Source of the DNA: Podospora pseudoanserina
Lineage: Eukaryota > Ascomycota > Sordariomycetes > Sordariales > Podosporaceae
Assembly: GCF_035222485.1 (NCBI RefSeq)
Contig: NC_085924.1
Location: 3,968,001-4,032,000, forward strand
DNA: 64,000 nucleotides
Direction of reading: 5' to 3'
Part shown: piece after piece, positions 46,301-58,154 of the stretch
How positions within the stretch are numbered: position 1 is the stretch's first letter
Layout of the letters: the number at the start of each line of letters is the position of its first letter
Made by a program: the position numbers and the translations under genes
The notes under the pieces: generated by a model
The model's database searches: none
What the model was told of the DNA's origin: nothing
Seen by the model: the letters and a program-made list of their open reading frames with translations, nothing else

Positions 46301-49300
46301 TTATATTTTATATCGAGCTTATTAACTTCGAATTATAATTTAGTAAAGTAGTTTTTTAAGTACCTAAATACTACGGTATCGGTATATAATATTTCCTTAT
46401 TAATATTTCCTTTTTTAATAAAGGATTAAAGGTAGAATTTAGGAGGGTAACGGAAGGTCTTAATCGCGAAATATATAGCTATATCCTTTAATAAGATAGG
46501 AACGGTATTACTAAGATCTAAAAGAATATATACCGGGTATTCCCGAAGGTACGCGTTAGTACTTTCGATAATATTTATATTAACGATAGGCCTAGTCCCT
46601 ACCTTAGGCCGGTATCGTAATTATTTATTTTTATTTTCTTCGCGAGGGCACTTAACTCCCGTAATAATAACGCTAATAGGCCGATTATATCCTATTAGCG
46701 TAGTTAAGCGGCCTAATAAAAACCCGTTTCGGTATTAAATATATCGTTATTATATACCTCGAAGACTAATAGGTTATTATTATTAAAATATATTATAATA
46801 GTATTAATTCGTACTTTCTTTAAGGGTATTATTTCTTTCTTTTCTTTCTCCGCCTTCCTTTTAACTTTAGCTACTTTAGGGAGGGCTAACGGAAAGTTAT
46901 TACTAGAGATATCCTTTTTAGCGAAGTAGGCGAGGGTATAGTAGTTATTACGGCTATATCGCTAGTATATAGACCCGTCCTTTTTATACCTATCGATATT
47001 ATTTTAGGAAATTTCTATTAATATTTTTTTTACGGTTACTTATTTAATATCTTTTAAATCGGGTTTAACGTTTAAAGCCTTAAAGGGTACCTTATTGCTT
47101 CTTAAAAATAGATTTAACGGTTATTAAGAGTGATTTTAGTAGGGAGGGCCCGACTTTAAGCGCTCCGAGGTCGAAGTAAGTATATCTTTTTCCGCCCGGT
47201 AACCGACTAAAATACTAAGATTAATAAGTATATTCTTATAAATATAATTAATTTCCTAAATAACGTAAAAAAAGTCCTTATCTATCTCCGGGACTCCTCC
47301 TTATTTTAAATAAATTAATTTAATAATTTCGTCCGGAAATACCTTTAAAATATAGTTTTAAAACGTAATTCCTAACTATTAAATTACTTCGTTAAGGTCT
47401 ATAAGCTCGGTTAAATATTATAAGATATTTCTTTAATATTAAAGCTTTTATATTTTATAGGCGTTATAGTACCTTTCGGCTATATCCCGAAAGCGTTCTT
47501 AAATAGTAATAATATAATTACTTTAGATATCCGTAAGGCCTAACCTCCGTACTTAATTAATTCGTTACTAATACTATATTTAAGCTTTATTAATAAAAAA
47601 GGATCTAACCTAATTAATCTTAACTTAGTCGGTAGGAAACCCTATAGGGTAAAAGTCTATATATACTTTTACTTTAAGTTATTAAAACCTAAACTTAAAA
47701 AGGTCTTTACTATTGTAGGCTAAGGGTTTTACTATATATACCGGGTTAATTTAAACTAGTACCTAAAAATATTAATAAATAAATCGAATAAAATTATTTT
47801 AACCCGAGGGATTAAATAATTAGAGGCGGTTACGTAAGGCTAGAGGTCCTTTAAATAGTCTTCCTCCGGCTTTATCCGTAAGTAATCGCCTTTTACGGTA
47901 ATCCTCGTAAGAGTCCTCTAACTTCGAGTTATTAAAGTTAAAAGGAGGTTCCCCGTTAATAGCGATAAATTATTATAGAAGGAAGCTTCCTCCTCCGCCA
48001 CCGTTAGGTATAGGCGTTATATATATAGGACCGGCTCGAAAGGATTTAAATTAAATATTAACCTATTAAACTATACGGCGTATTTAGGTATCCTATAGTA
48101 CCTAAGTAGTTAAACGTTTTTATATATATTAAGTAAAGGATAATATTTTTAATAATATAGCTATAGATAAATACGATAGTCGTACCGATATCTATTAACT
48201 TACGTTACGCTAAATAAAATTAATATCGGTATTAAGATTCCGCTCTATTTAAATACGGAATTCTTTAAGATCTTTTGCTATAAACTTCTTAACCTATTTT
48301 ATAATATACCGTTTATAATTATTAAAAGTAACGGGATTAATAAATTCTTTAATTAAAAGTCCTATAATATTTCGGTCGCGTTAGGTAGCCTATTCCTAAA
48401 CATTACTATTAAACCTTTTCTAAAATATAATCTCCTTTTCGAGGGTTATTAAAGTAGAGTAGTATCGGTTAGCCACTTCGCTAAGTTACTCGATAGTTTA
48501 TTAACGCTACCGTTCGTCCTAAATAATAATTATAATAGTTTTCTAAATCTAGTTCGTAAAAGTAATATTATTATTTTTAACTTATTAACGGAAGTACTTA
48601 ATTTATTATTTAAAGACTTGGACCCCGAGCTTAACTATATTAACGTAAATAATATATTATTTACGGATATACTTATATTACTATTTAAAGTATATAAGTT
48701 TTTAATAATTAATACGCTCCTTATATTACTATCGAGTAAACTATTATATACTTTCGTAGGCCTTGTTTATTCGGCGATAGAATTCGATAATCTATAGTGC
48801 CGGGTTATAGACGGCTTTAAGTAAAGGCTAGATCTTAAAAGGGTCGCTTATAATAACTTTAAAGTCTTAAGGCGAGTAGAGCGTAAGTTCTATATAGTCG
48901 TCGACCTAGATAGGCTCGGCTAAAGGAGAGCGATAGTCCGCTATATTATAGGTAGAGATAAATATACTGTCGAATTCTTTTTATAGGTTTCGAGCGGTCG
49001 TATACGTAAGTAATACCGTGACTAATAATATCGGAAGGGAAATATAGGCTGCGTAGTTAGGAATAAAGGGTCGCGGAATAAGCGACGTATTAAAGGAGTA
49101 TTCTCCTATAGTAAAGTCGGAGTCTTCGTCGTCGTTAACCCAAGGGTTATACGGTAATAGAACGAATCCTTTAACGATATCTGAGGGTGGCGCTAATAAT
49201 AATATAGTGGACATCAATAAAGGAAGAAAGCGGGGTAAGTAGCGATAGCGCTATAGCGTCGTAGTGCAGTAATTATCGTCTTCGATTATTTAAAGATTAT

Positions 49301-49302
49301 AT

Positions 49303-49843
49303 ATAATAAGGGCTGTAATATTAGGGCTTGGAACTCATGGTTCAATTCAGGCTAATAATCTTCAATAGCCTCGAAGTCTGTGATACCGAAAAGAAGAAGA
49401 AGAGATACAGTCTTGGTGTTTCCAAACGCGTATTTTATCCTTCCTCGCGTGGCCCGTGCCCTTATTGGCCTCAAGCCATCGCTAAGTGTGGGGCACCAAA
49501 GGGCCCAGGTTTTCCCAGACCCACACCGGTTTGCTCTTAGGGCTGGATTTTCTTACTGTTTTCTTTTGAACTAACAACCAACTACTGTAATACTAATTTG
49601 CTTACCAATTTTGGCCATTTTTTGGCCTCATTTTCGCCGCCGGTGACTTTCCTAGGTCGCCAGCCCAACACCAAGTCCTTCGATATCCTCCTGGCCAGTG
49701 GCCTTCCTTTGATAACCGCCATGCCTCTGTTTGTCTGCCTCACTTTGAATGAGAGGTTCTCAACGTGCAGTTACCCCTCCTTGCGGTGGTATCGGCGGTG
49801 TTGTTGGGCATGGTTGCAGGTAGTTGGCTTTTGCCGTGTGACA
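49303..49843 (-). repeat. 5' LTR (right) of the gypsy-type element, carrying an insertion
   Basis: The match to the left LTR is split by a 184-bp insertion at 49487-49670. The outer end is GTGTGACA followed by the CCAAC target copy. Confidence 0.82.
49487..49670. mobile_element. solo LTR-like insertion nested in the right LTR
   Basis: A 184-bp segment absent from the left LTR begins TGTGGGGC and ends GCCCAACA, so its ends are imperfect inverted repeats starting TG and ending CA. It is flanked by a 5-bp duplication CTAAG/CCAAG (49482-49486 and 49671-49675). This is the structure of a solo LTR from another retrotransposon family. It is younger than its host LTR. Confidence 0.7.
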
Positions 49844-49910
49844 CCAACCGAAAGTGTAGAGAAAGGCTCGCGGTGATCCAGGTGAGCGGAGCGACAGGAT
49901 CACGATGAGC

Positions 49911-50013
49911 ATAGTGTGACGAACCCCTATCCAGAACCTCTGAAAGGGATACTAGTTGAAGGTACTTCTAAACAATCCTGGTTAGATACTATTTAGCTGT
50001 ACCGAACCAGAAT
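49911..50013. repeat. dispersed repeat, copy B
   Basis: It starts ATAGTGTGACGAACCCC and matches 34631-34740 for about 70 bases, with mostly C/T and G/A differences. Its last 30 bases (ACTATTTAGCTGTACCGAAC) are the reverse complement of the end of copy A. Confidence 0.7.
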
Positions 50014-50955
50014 TACGTTCAGCTTGACTTGGCTCATCTCATTGACCACCCTGGCCCTGTCCGTAATTACTCTGTTCCCAGCCCGTAGAACCCGGGTCAG
50101 CATGTGACTCCGCCACATGCCTTTCCACCCCAACTGCACCCAGATCATTTCCTTGACCACCGGCCTCCAATGCATCTACTCCCGTCCCCATGTTGTTCAC
50201 TGGTGCTTCGGTGTGATACATCGTGTTGATCTCATGTTGACCTAGTATCGCTTGTGCTGAGCGTCCGGGATTAGCAGTCTATTGTTATCCATGTACAACC
50301 ATCACCAGAAACTTACACCCCTGAGCAAGTGACTGTTCTTCAATTAGACCCTGCTGTCATGTCAGACAGGCCTGAAGGGGGTTGTGTTCATTCCAGGATG
50401 TCTCAAGACTAAGTGGGCACCCTGAGTGGGGGCAACACCATCCTCCCATCCCATTTCCAACGGTATTGGTAATTTGGTTATGATAGACATGTAAATTGGT
50501 CACACGGCCACATGGAGTGGGACTACAGGCATACAGGATGGCAAAGTCCGTATTTGTGTGGCAGCTGGGACACTTGTATCGTACGTTGATATACATTTTG
50601 AGTGCCTTCGGAGTGGAAGTTAAGAGTATTAGGCAATCGATCTCTGAGCATAGAAACCATAACAGGTTGGACAGAGGTTAAAAAACAGATGTCTTGGGAC
50701 TTGCACATGGACAGGATCAAGATCAATTCCATATGAAATGACATGGTACACTGTACCACGGTAACGTAGTCCGACTTGAAAAGCGTTCTGTATAAATCAT
50801 GAACAAGTTTGCTATTTGTGGTGGGTTTGTAGGTTTGCATCATGTTTCCTTTGATGAGGACCAAAGGTGCAGTGTGGAAAGCCAAGTTTTGGTGAAGACG
50901 TTGTGAACGTGACGATCGACGTGTGATGTCAAAATAAGCTCTTGTCCATCCCTGT
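50014..50955. other. intergenic, no gene seen
   Basis: 3' flank of the tannase gene. A short minus-strand frame (50039-50221) is Gly-rich but matches nothing I know. Confidence 0.5.
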
Positions 50956-52911
50956 CTAGCCGCTTGGCAGCCACCCCTTTTTAGCTCTCCACACCCGCCT
51001 TTGCCATTCGGACACCAGCTCCACCTTTTCCATAGCACATTCCCAACTCCCAGCCTCATTCACATCACCAACCCCGTCGTAAACAGCCTTCTCTGGCCAA
51101 GGGCATATGGGTCGTTGCATGAACACGCCCGTGTTTGAGTCAGTTGGCCGATGCCAAGTCGTGGCAACAAGCTTGTCGACCGCCTTCCCCTCCTCGGTCC
51201 ACGCCATCAGTGCCAACAAAGCATCATGGTCGACATCCTCAAACCCCGGTACGGACCAAGTATCGCTCCCCATAAGTCCTGCCTGAAAAGCGCCTCCAAT
51301 ATTCCATGGTGCATTCGGCTTGCAATCCGGTGTTGAAAAACAGTGTCCCATGCCAGGAATTTGGAAATACCGAATGAACTCACGTACCCCATCCAGGTCG
51401 CCCCCAAAGGTGTCAATGGTCTTGTTATAGTACCACCAGGACCCCTTCTCCGGTACCAGGCCATCTGCCAAACCATGATACAAGATCACCTTGCCACCTC
51501 GGTCCTTGAAATTGGAGATGTCGTACTGGATAGCTGAAGAATGACCAGGATCCAGTCTTTGTGCCTTGTCGATAATATCCTTCCCAAGCTTTGAGGTACT
51601 AGTCCAATCTAACTCCTTGTCGTCATTATCAAGCAGAAAATCTCTAACATACCCCAGGCCATACGGGCTCGGTACCGTCCCACCCAACAAGATCGACCAC
51701 TGATTCTCAGAGCTGAGTGTCAAACCAGGGTACAGCAACTCCCCATCCTCGGATAGCCACCCTTCATAAACCTTCCTAGCTGTCTCTGCCTGCTCTGCAG
51801 TCAGGCACTTACTGATGTTTGTCCCAAACTCTGAGCAAACCAAGGTTCCAAGATCAAACTCGCACTTGTCAGGACTGCTGACAATGCCATCCTGTACTCC
51901 ATCCACATTGTCACACTGTCTGATGACCTCTTCGAGTAGCAAGGAGAACTTGTTCAATGGAATATAGTACGGGTTCAAGTCGTCGGCAGGCACATTGTAC
52001 AAGCCTATCTGCATCAAGAACGGGTTCAGCCGTGCTGTCCACCAGGCAGGGGCCCCAATCAGTGCGCCGTCGAAGCTGTCGGGGAATTCCTGTAGCTCTC
52101 GCAATCCCTGGCGGCCACCGGTCGAACAACCGCTGTAGTATGTCCAGAGTTTGTCATGGTCAGGTTGTTGGTAATATCTTTGAAAGATCTGTTTACCCAA
52201 AACAACGGAACCATGCATGGCTCTCCAGCCCCAGAGTTCCTTCTTCTCGGCGTGGCCATTTGCCCAGGAGGTCTCGAGGGCAGTCGAATTGTGACCGGTG
52301 TCGGTCGAGAGGGCCGCCATGCCGTGGTGGGGACCTGCTGCCCTGTTTTCTTGTTGTCAGCACCGATCAACAATGCAATGATTGCGGTGAAGGCGATGCC
52401 AGGACCAATCGGACCTCGGTACTCACATGTCAAGCCAGTTGATACCACCGGAGAAGCCCCCATTTCCCACCACGAGCAACCTCTTTGGCGAAGGGAGCTT
52501 ATCAGGCAAGAACAGCCCAAAACGGTAGCTCGCCGTGCTGGAGTAGTCGATTCGGAGGGTGACGGCGCATAGCGGAGGGAGATTGGTGGGGTTCACTGGG
52601 TATGCAGGGTCGGAGGCTCCTTCACCATAGGAGCCGTTCGCAGGGACAGGGATCACGTTCTCGACGGTCGCAGGCGTATTGAGGGTATGCAAGATAGAGG
52701 AAAGATATTGAGAATTGCACTTTGGATGTCTCGCCTGCCGGTCATCGTGTTGTCCTTGGGACTGTCGAGATTCAAAATGGTGATTGCGTTTGCATGTCGA
52801 TGTGATGGTGGCGAAGTGGAGATTTGGGAGAGGGGAAGGTGATGTAAGGGCGTGCAAGGTGCTGAGGAGGATCGCGACTGCTGTTGTTGTGATGAAGCGC
52901 CACAGGGTCAT
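50956..52911 (-). CDS. secreted tannase/feruloyl esterase
   Basis: Two exons (52911-52427 and 52342-50956) encode about 623 residues. The intron has donor GTGAGT and acceptor ACAG. The signal peptide is MTLWRFITTTAVAILLSTLHA. The alpha/beta-hydrolase core shows LLVVGNGGFSGGINW (oxyanion region), YYSGCSTGGRQG with nucleophile Ser235, LYHGLADGLVP with Asp455 and GMGHCFSTPDC with His495. Cys234 and Cys496, directly next to Ser and His, form the CS-D-HC disulphide arrangement diagnostic of this family. A lid domain lies between them and contains a CDNVDGVQDGIVSSPDKC calcium-binding-like loop. Family members cleave gallate or ferulate esters from tannins and hemicellulose outside the cell, which fits with the laccase in this window. 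Confidence 0.93.
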
Positions 52912-54200
52912 CGCTTATTAGTCATTGGTTGCAAGAATATTTGGATGTGAAGGACTAAATGAGGCGGTTTTGAAGGGGGGTCGTCCAGACGTCAAGTGCC
53001 TGAGGAAGATATATACCCAATCGGCGGTTCTACATGTACTGACAGCGGCAATAGTGATTTGGGGTGAGACATGGGGTTTGGGGACAACTGGGTTCATTGC
53101 CACGGTATTCCTGTTGTGGCAGAGGGACTGGGAAGGTGGCATTGTGGACAGCTCGTTCTGCCACTTGCCATTGAATATCCATCGTGATTAGTTGCAGTCA
53201 ACTTGGTGACTTTTCAAGGTCATTTAGTTCATTATTGGACGCTTCTCAATCTGATCAGATGACGGGTAGCAAGTCCGTGCCGGGCCAAGTGATCCTGGTG
53301 GCTGGGATCCTAGACTCGAGCTTCCAAACAGTAAAGCTCTCCAGGCACACTGGAAAGGTCATTGTGACGACAATAGGAGACTATGGAGCAGCTGTTACCG
53401 GGAGTATCCATGGACACAGTTCTCTAGTCGGAAACTGCTAAATCGATCAGTCCACCTTTCCCCAAACACTACTGAAAAGTCCCTTTTATAGTGACGACAG
53501 CCGTAACTCTAGACAATTTCTATCCTTCCACGTCCAATCCCGGCCCAACCCCGGCCCAATGATCTATTCCCGTCGCACCAACACCGACCCTCCGATAGCG
53601 GCTGAGACCCGGGGAACCACCAACCTCCTCCAGCAGTATAAAAGTAATATGTCGTCTTGTACCGCAACACAAATGTGTTATCAGTTTCGACGTGCCAGCA
53701 CATCCGTAGGCAAGATAGCCTGGGAAAGGTGACGACATCCGAGGTAGCTGTCCGGCTGTCCAGAGATATCCACGACCAGAATTGATTGCCATCTGACGTA
53801 ATGGATTATATTCCCTTCATTCCAGAAGTCAGACACGGTTCATCCTGTTGATCCCGCTTGGCCTTGGCGTGTACAAGTGGCAGCTCAGCTACCGTGCCCT
53901 CTAACACAAGAACCTCAGTGCCCATGGTGGTAGCATGGAAGGTTGGCAGTTTGTTGAAATCCAGGGGCATGGAACCTCGTGCTACCACGAGATCGGATTT
54001 CATCGAATCGGAAAGAGTGTTGGGTTAGACAACGCGACGCTGACAAAATGTCCAAAACCATAAGGGTAACGTTGGCGGGACTTCGAAGTGCTTGTCCCCA
54101 TCATATCCGTTATTAGTGCTTTCATCATCACTACTCGCAGTCACAGCTTTGGTCCTCTGCATCTGCATCAATGGAGACCTCGCTGCTGAGTCAGCCCATC
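52912..54200. other. intergenic, no gene seen
   Basis: Promoter of the tannase gene followed by about 1 kb of sequence with short frames only. Confidence 0.5.
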
Positions 54201-54249
54201 AGCCTCGTTGTATGCCTCCTTAACAACGATTTTTCCACCATTCCTCTCA

Positions 54250-55225
54250 ATTGGCCGCCAACTTTCGTTAATTTATAGCAAGCCCATGTGAACCGATCGC
54301 TCCCACAGCCCAAGCATGTATCCTCCGAGATCATTCATCTGGCTAAAGCTCTGTGCAAGATCAGCAATCGCAAGTAAACGGTCCTTTCCGTAGGTCAGGG
54401 AGCACCTTGAATATTTCTCAACGAGCCGATACCAGTCCACAGAGGCCTGGAATGAATCGGTCACAGACCATTTGCTATCCTCTGGATGGAGAAGCAGCGT
54501 GCTCCCTGATATAATGTCATCAGCAATCGGACCAGCCGCATCATCGAAGAAGACATGGTGGTCTACAAAGTGTAAGAGTCGTCGTGACAGAACCCGTTTT
54601 GAAACACCCAACCCCGTCAGTTGAGAAAGCTTCCCGTAACTTGATCGCCAAAAGAGCCCAGAATGGTTAGGTGGGCGATGGTACGATGGGGGGTGAAGAA
54701 GTAGCTGGGTGAACGCAGTACTAGTGTCGGTGGAGGTTTCAGGCTGGTATCCAAAAACCCGGTTGTGCTGTCTCGAGCGGTGTGATCTGAGATCGTGCAG
54801 GAGGCATGGCTGTAGACTGCAGCCATCCGCGCAGACTCGCGAGCCCAGTCGTCGGCGTCGTCCTGTAAGATGCACAGTGCATCAATCCAGAGGTACCGAT
54901 GCCGCAGTGACCACCTTGACTGTTGACCCTGATCACATCTTTCGAACTGCTGACACAGTCAGATTATTAATGTTAGAAGCACCTTCCACTCCCAAATCAA
55001 GTACCCTCGTCAGAAGAAGTTCCCCTGACATTGCGGCGCTACCCGAGGCCCCTGAATGGTCACCTGTGGCGTTGATGCGGTCATATTGTTGGCCTGGTAG
55101 CTTGGCAACACTGACCCCAACTCGTGACCTCATGGCTTTCCAGCATTCCTGATCTTGGTGCCCTGAATGAGGCAGGTGTGTTAGGATCCGAACCAAACGT
55201 TTCCCCAGCAGGAGTACTGATACCA
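54250..55225 (-). pseudogene. HET-domain (heterokaryon incompatibility) gene relic
   Basis: The minus-strand thread contains RYLWIDALCILQDDADDW and ARESARMAAVYSHASCTISD, the central block of HET domains. It then shifts frame to RVLSRRLLHFVDHHVFF and VDWYRLVEKYSRCSLTYGKD, and RLLAIADLAQSF. Upstream, LLTRVLDLGVEGAS resembles the lead-in to the domain, but the usual Y-x-x-LSHCWG block is absent, so part of the domain is deleted. The thread passes through at least two frames and ends where the family has a Trp-containing LLW motif. HET proteins trigger cell death on fusion of incompatible strains. Confidence 0.78.
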
Positions 55226-55469
55226 AGGCGACTTACAGGCTGCAAGACTCAGTTTCCCAGCTCCAAGGAATAGGAACCCGACTGGGTGATTTTCTCTTTG
55301 TCCTATTCCTGGATCGAAGTAAGCCAAAGATCCAACTGGCCCACGGGGATTGTATGTGTGTTAGTAAATGTTGCACCCCAATTCAGCGGCATCCGGAGAT
55401 GTTGAAGCTGATGAAATGCGGATGCAAGATGAGCCCCGTGAAAATTCAAACCATGGATGTGCTCGTGGA

Positions 55470-57865
55470 ATCTTCCTTATAATAAGTTTCTTGATATCGA
55501 GCTCCAAGCCATGACTGATGCCGGATTCAGAATCTCCGATTATGTATCTCGCGGACCTGCAGACTTGTTCATTCATAAGTTCGGTCCATATCGGCGGGGC
55601 AATATTGCCTTCCTCGCGGCCGAAGTTGGCGCAATCAAGATGATGCCAAGGATGGGGATGACGAACCTATGATTTTTTGGTCCAAGGAAAGATTAGGAGT
55701 GATGTCTGAGAAGGACTTGATACGGAAACTGGGAGGCTATCACCACATAGCTCCCATTCACCACTGCTTCCCAAGTTTGACTGTGGGTGGGTGCGACAAC
55801 GCATTGAACGTTGATTGTCCCTATATCGAAGCCATGAGACATCACATCTTGAATCATTCGCCAAATATTCATTTTAACTGTTCAGGCATAAACCCTATCG
55901 CACGTGCCATCATCATGAAATCAAAAAAACAGCTCATGAAGGCAATAGAGGGTGATCGGGATGGACCACTCGACAGAATCGGAGGGTGCACAAGTATTTT
56001 TATTGTCTACAATGGCCAGAGGGACTTCGGTGTCTCCTCCAAACGTGTGCCAAAAGCCTCATCGACACAATCTCAGATGACATACGTTCGGAATCAGGCT
56101 ACTCTCCAATCATGATCCTGGCAAGGCGAGCGCATGAGCATGATGAGTATCTCAAGTCCGCGGACGTTCTCTTCTCAGCAGGGTGCATTGCCCAGGTCCG
56201 AGTTGAATATGCCTCTTGGCTTTACCATATCATTCAAGGATTCTTCAATCTTTTCCTCAGACACCTAGTCCAAAGGCGGAGGTCACTGGTCAAACTAGGG
56301 CAGCGCGAGTTGAGGATATACCGGGATTGGGGTATGAGTGTGGTGATGGACAAAGAGGCCCCCCTACTATATGAAGCATTAACAAGTGCTGGCATTCCGG
56401 TCTCTTCCCATCTCTCCGTCCCGGCGTGGTACTGTACCGTATTTCACAGCCTTGACATCGGTATTCAAAACTTTCCGGTACTGTGGCAAAACAGATCTCG
56501 TGATTACGACTGTTCTAATGATATTGGACTGACTTCAGTGATGGTTTGGTTGGACAAAGAGTTCAGCATGAATCGGCAAGTTGAGAATGTCAAGGTTGAG
56601 GAGCGAAAAAGGTTGCTTGGATGGACATGGCTGTCTTGACATGAGGCAGAGAGATCCGAGGAATCTGGGGCTGAATCGATATTCCACCGGTTGGCACTAC
56701 ATGTCTTCTATGATCGGACTCACAGCGACCAGCGACATGTGCTGGGGTAATCCCCCACCGCAAAGAGGGGGACATTACAATCCACCTTTGGCATGGGAGA
56801 TGGTATCGAAATTACTGCGAATTGACAGCAGAGAGAGATGCAAGTGCTGGTGTACGCCTAATATGGGTGGCTACTCCGGACTCACATCTCTTTGGAAAGA
56901 GTATGGTTTCACACTTTCAGTACTCATATACCTCAGCAGATATAGCACGAATAGGTCGCCTACTGACCTGTTCTGGCGACATATCCTGACCCACCATACT
57001 CCAAATTTCATGGAACATATCGTTCTTCACCAGAAAGCATCTCTGTGCTTTGTTCAGTTTCTTACGTTTGAAGCACTGGACCTGACGCATACTTGCTGCA
57101 TCCTGGAAGACCTAGGGACACTCGAATCATATGGACCCCCTAATCCCATGAAGAGAGCCTTTCATGACATAGCCAAGAGAACAAAGATCCCCAAACTCAA
57201 ACACTACAATTTGGCATTACCTTCCTCCCTCTTGGGTATCCATGTTCGCATGAAGCCGTGGCAGGAGATGAAATATCAGACAGACATAACGGAATCACCC
57301 CGTGTTATCGCCAATTGCGACAACAAAATTATCGAGGAAATCATGGCGGACCCTTTGGATCAAGGAAACGCCCGCATCCTTCAACAGCTCATGGCAGAAT
57401 TTGAAGAACCTTTGTCCCAACTCGATACATCGGATCCACGATCCTTGGAAAGATTTATATGGGGTCCGTGGCGTCAGCGTATATCGGAACTGTATGTTGT
57501 CAATCCCAGGCTTATTGCACAGATGAAGGAAGTTGCTAGCAATGTTACCACTTGTAAATATATATACCCGTTTGTTTACCTGCTTTAAAGTCCCTCGCAT
57601 AGTAGGGCTGACCATGTGGTTCACAGATGAAATACCTGTTCGACTGCAGACCTTACTCGGCGAGAAATTCTCCCTGCTTCGTCTGGACACCGAGGGCACA
57701 AGTTCTCAGATGAAAAATGTGGAAGAGAAGCTAAATGAATGGGAACGAGACTGTCCGTATTGCAACGTCATGGTACCAGAAGAGCCGGAGGAAAATGAAG
57801 GCAGGGAAAAGGATACCAAGGGAAAGCAGAAGGCCACAAAATGGTCAGGTGCAGGTACCAGGTAA
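55470..57865 (+). pseudogene. broken ankyrin-type fungal gene with Cys-rich C-terminal block
   Basis: Plus-strand pieces in several frames belong to one gene. A repeat region has helical pairs such as YFYCLQWPEGLRCLLQTCAK, SGYSPIMILARRAHEHDEYL and KSADVLFSAGCIA. Later come KVEERKRLLGW, IFHRLALHVFYDRT, ERCKCWCTPN and FVQFLTFEALDLTHTCC, a combination I recall from sordariomycete ankyrin-repeat proteins. The last part is joined by a clean intron (donor after 57556, acceptor before 57628) to a tail ending CPYCNVMVPEE and a Lys-rich end (stop 57863-57865). Frames change near 56000, 56640 and 56750, and a TGA interrupts after GWTWLS. The 3' half (56760-57865) is intact. Its start is not found. Confidence 0.6.
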
Positions 57866-58154
57866 ACAATAACTTGGTGAGAATTACCTTAAGGGAAAGC
57901 AGGTAGATGGGGTCAATATTCATCATATGGCTTCCATGTTCAAATACTGATTCGATGGTAGAAAAGTTGAGATTGCTCATGCCTTCATATCTGGTATCAA
58001 ATGAACCTCGTCCCGTGAATTCTAAGCATACAGCTGGTGCCTTGTTACCCATGCCCTGCCTAACCATTGCGCCCTACCGTCTATTGGATATCACAGAAAG
58101 AAAACATTACAAAGATTAGGTACTGTATCCAAACCCAAACCGAAACAACACCCC
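57866..58154. other. spacer between convergent genes
   Basis: No gene is seen. It contains the 3' ends of the ankyrin-type relic and the MFS gene. Confidence 0.4.

Larger units (their letters stand above)
43049..49843 (-). mobile_element. Ty3/gypsy-type LTR retrotransposon, full length, dead and RIP-mutated
   Basis: A 6.8-kb element lies between two similar LTRs and is flanked by a perfect 5-bp target duplication CCAAC (43044-43048 and 49844-49848). The LTR ends are TG...CA with the inverted pair TGTGACA/TGTCACA. The coding strand is minus: reverse-transcriptase core remnants are recognisable around 45,480-45,560 in the order expected for a gypsy pol. A polypurine tract borders the left LTR on the internal side (about 43385-43395). 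The internal region is strongly AT-rich with abundant TpA and retained CpG, the RIP signature, and is broken in very many places. No intact gene remains. It looks old. Confidence 0.85.

Noticed and set aside
48981-49217. Minus-strand frame of 78 codons near the right LTR
   Set aside because: It lies inside the dead retroelement and is only a chance remnant, not a host gene.
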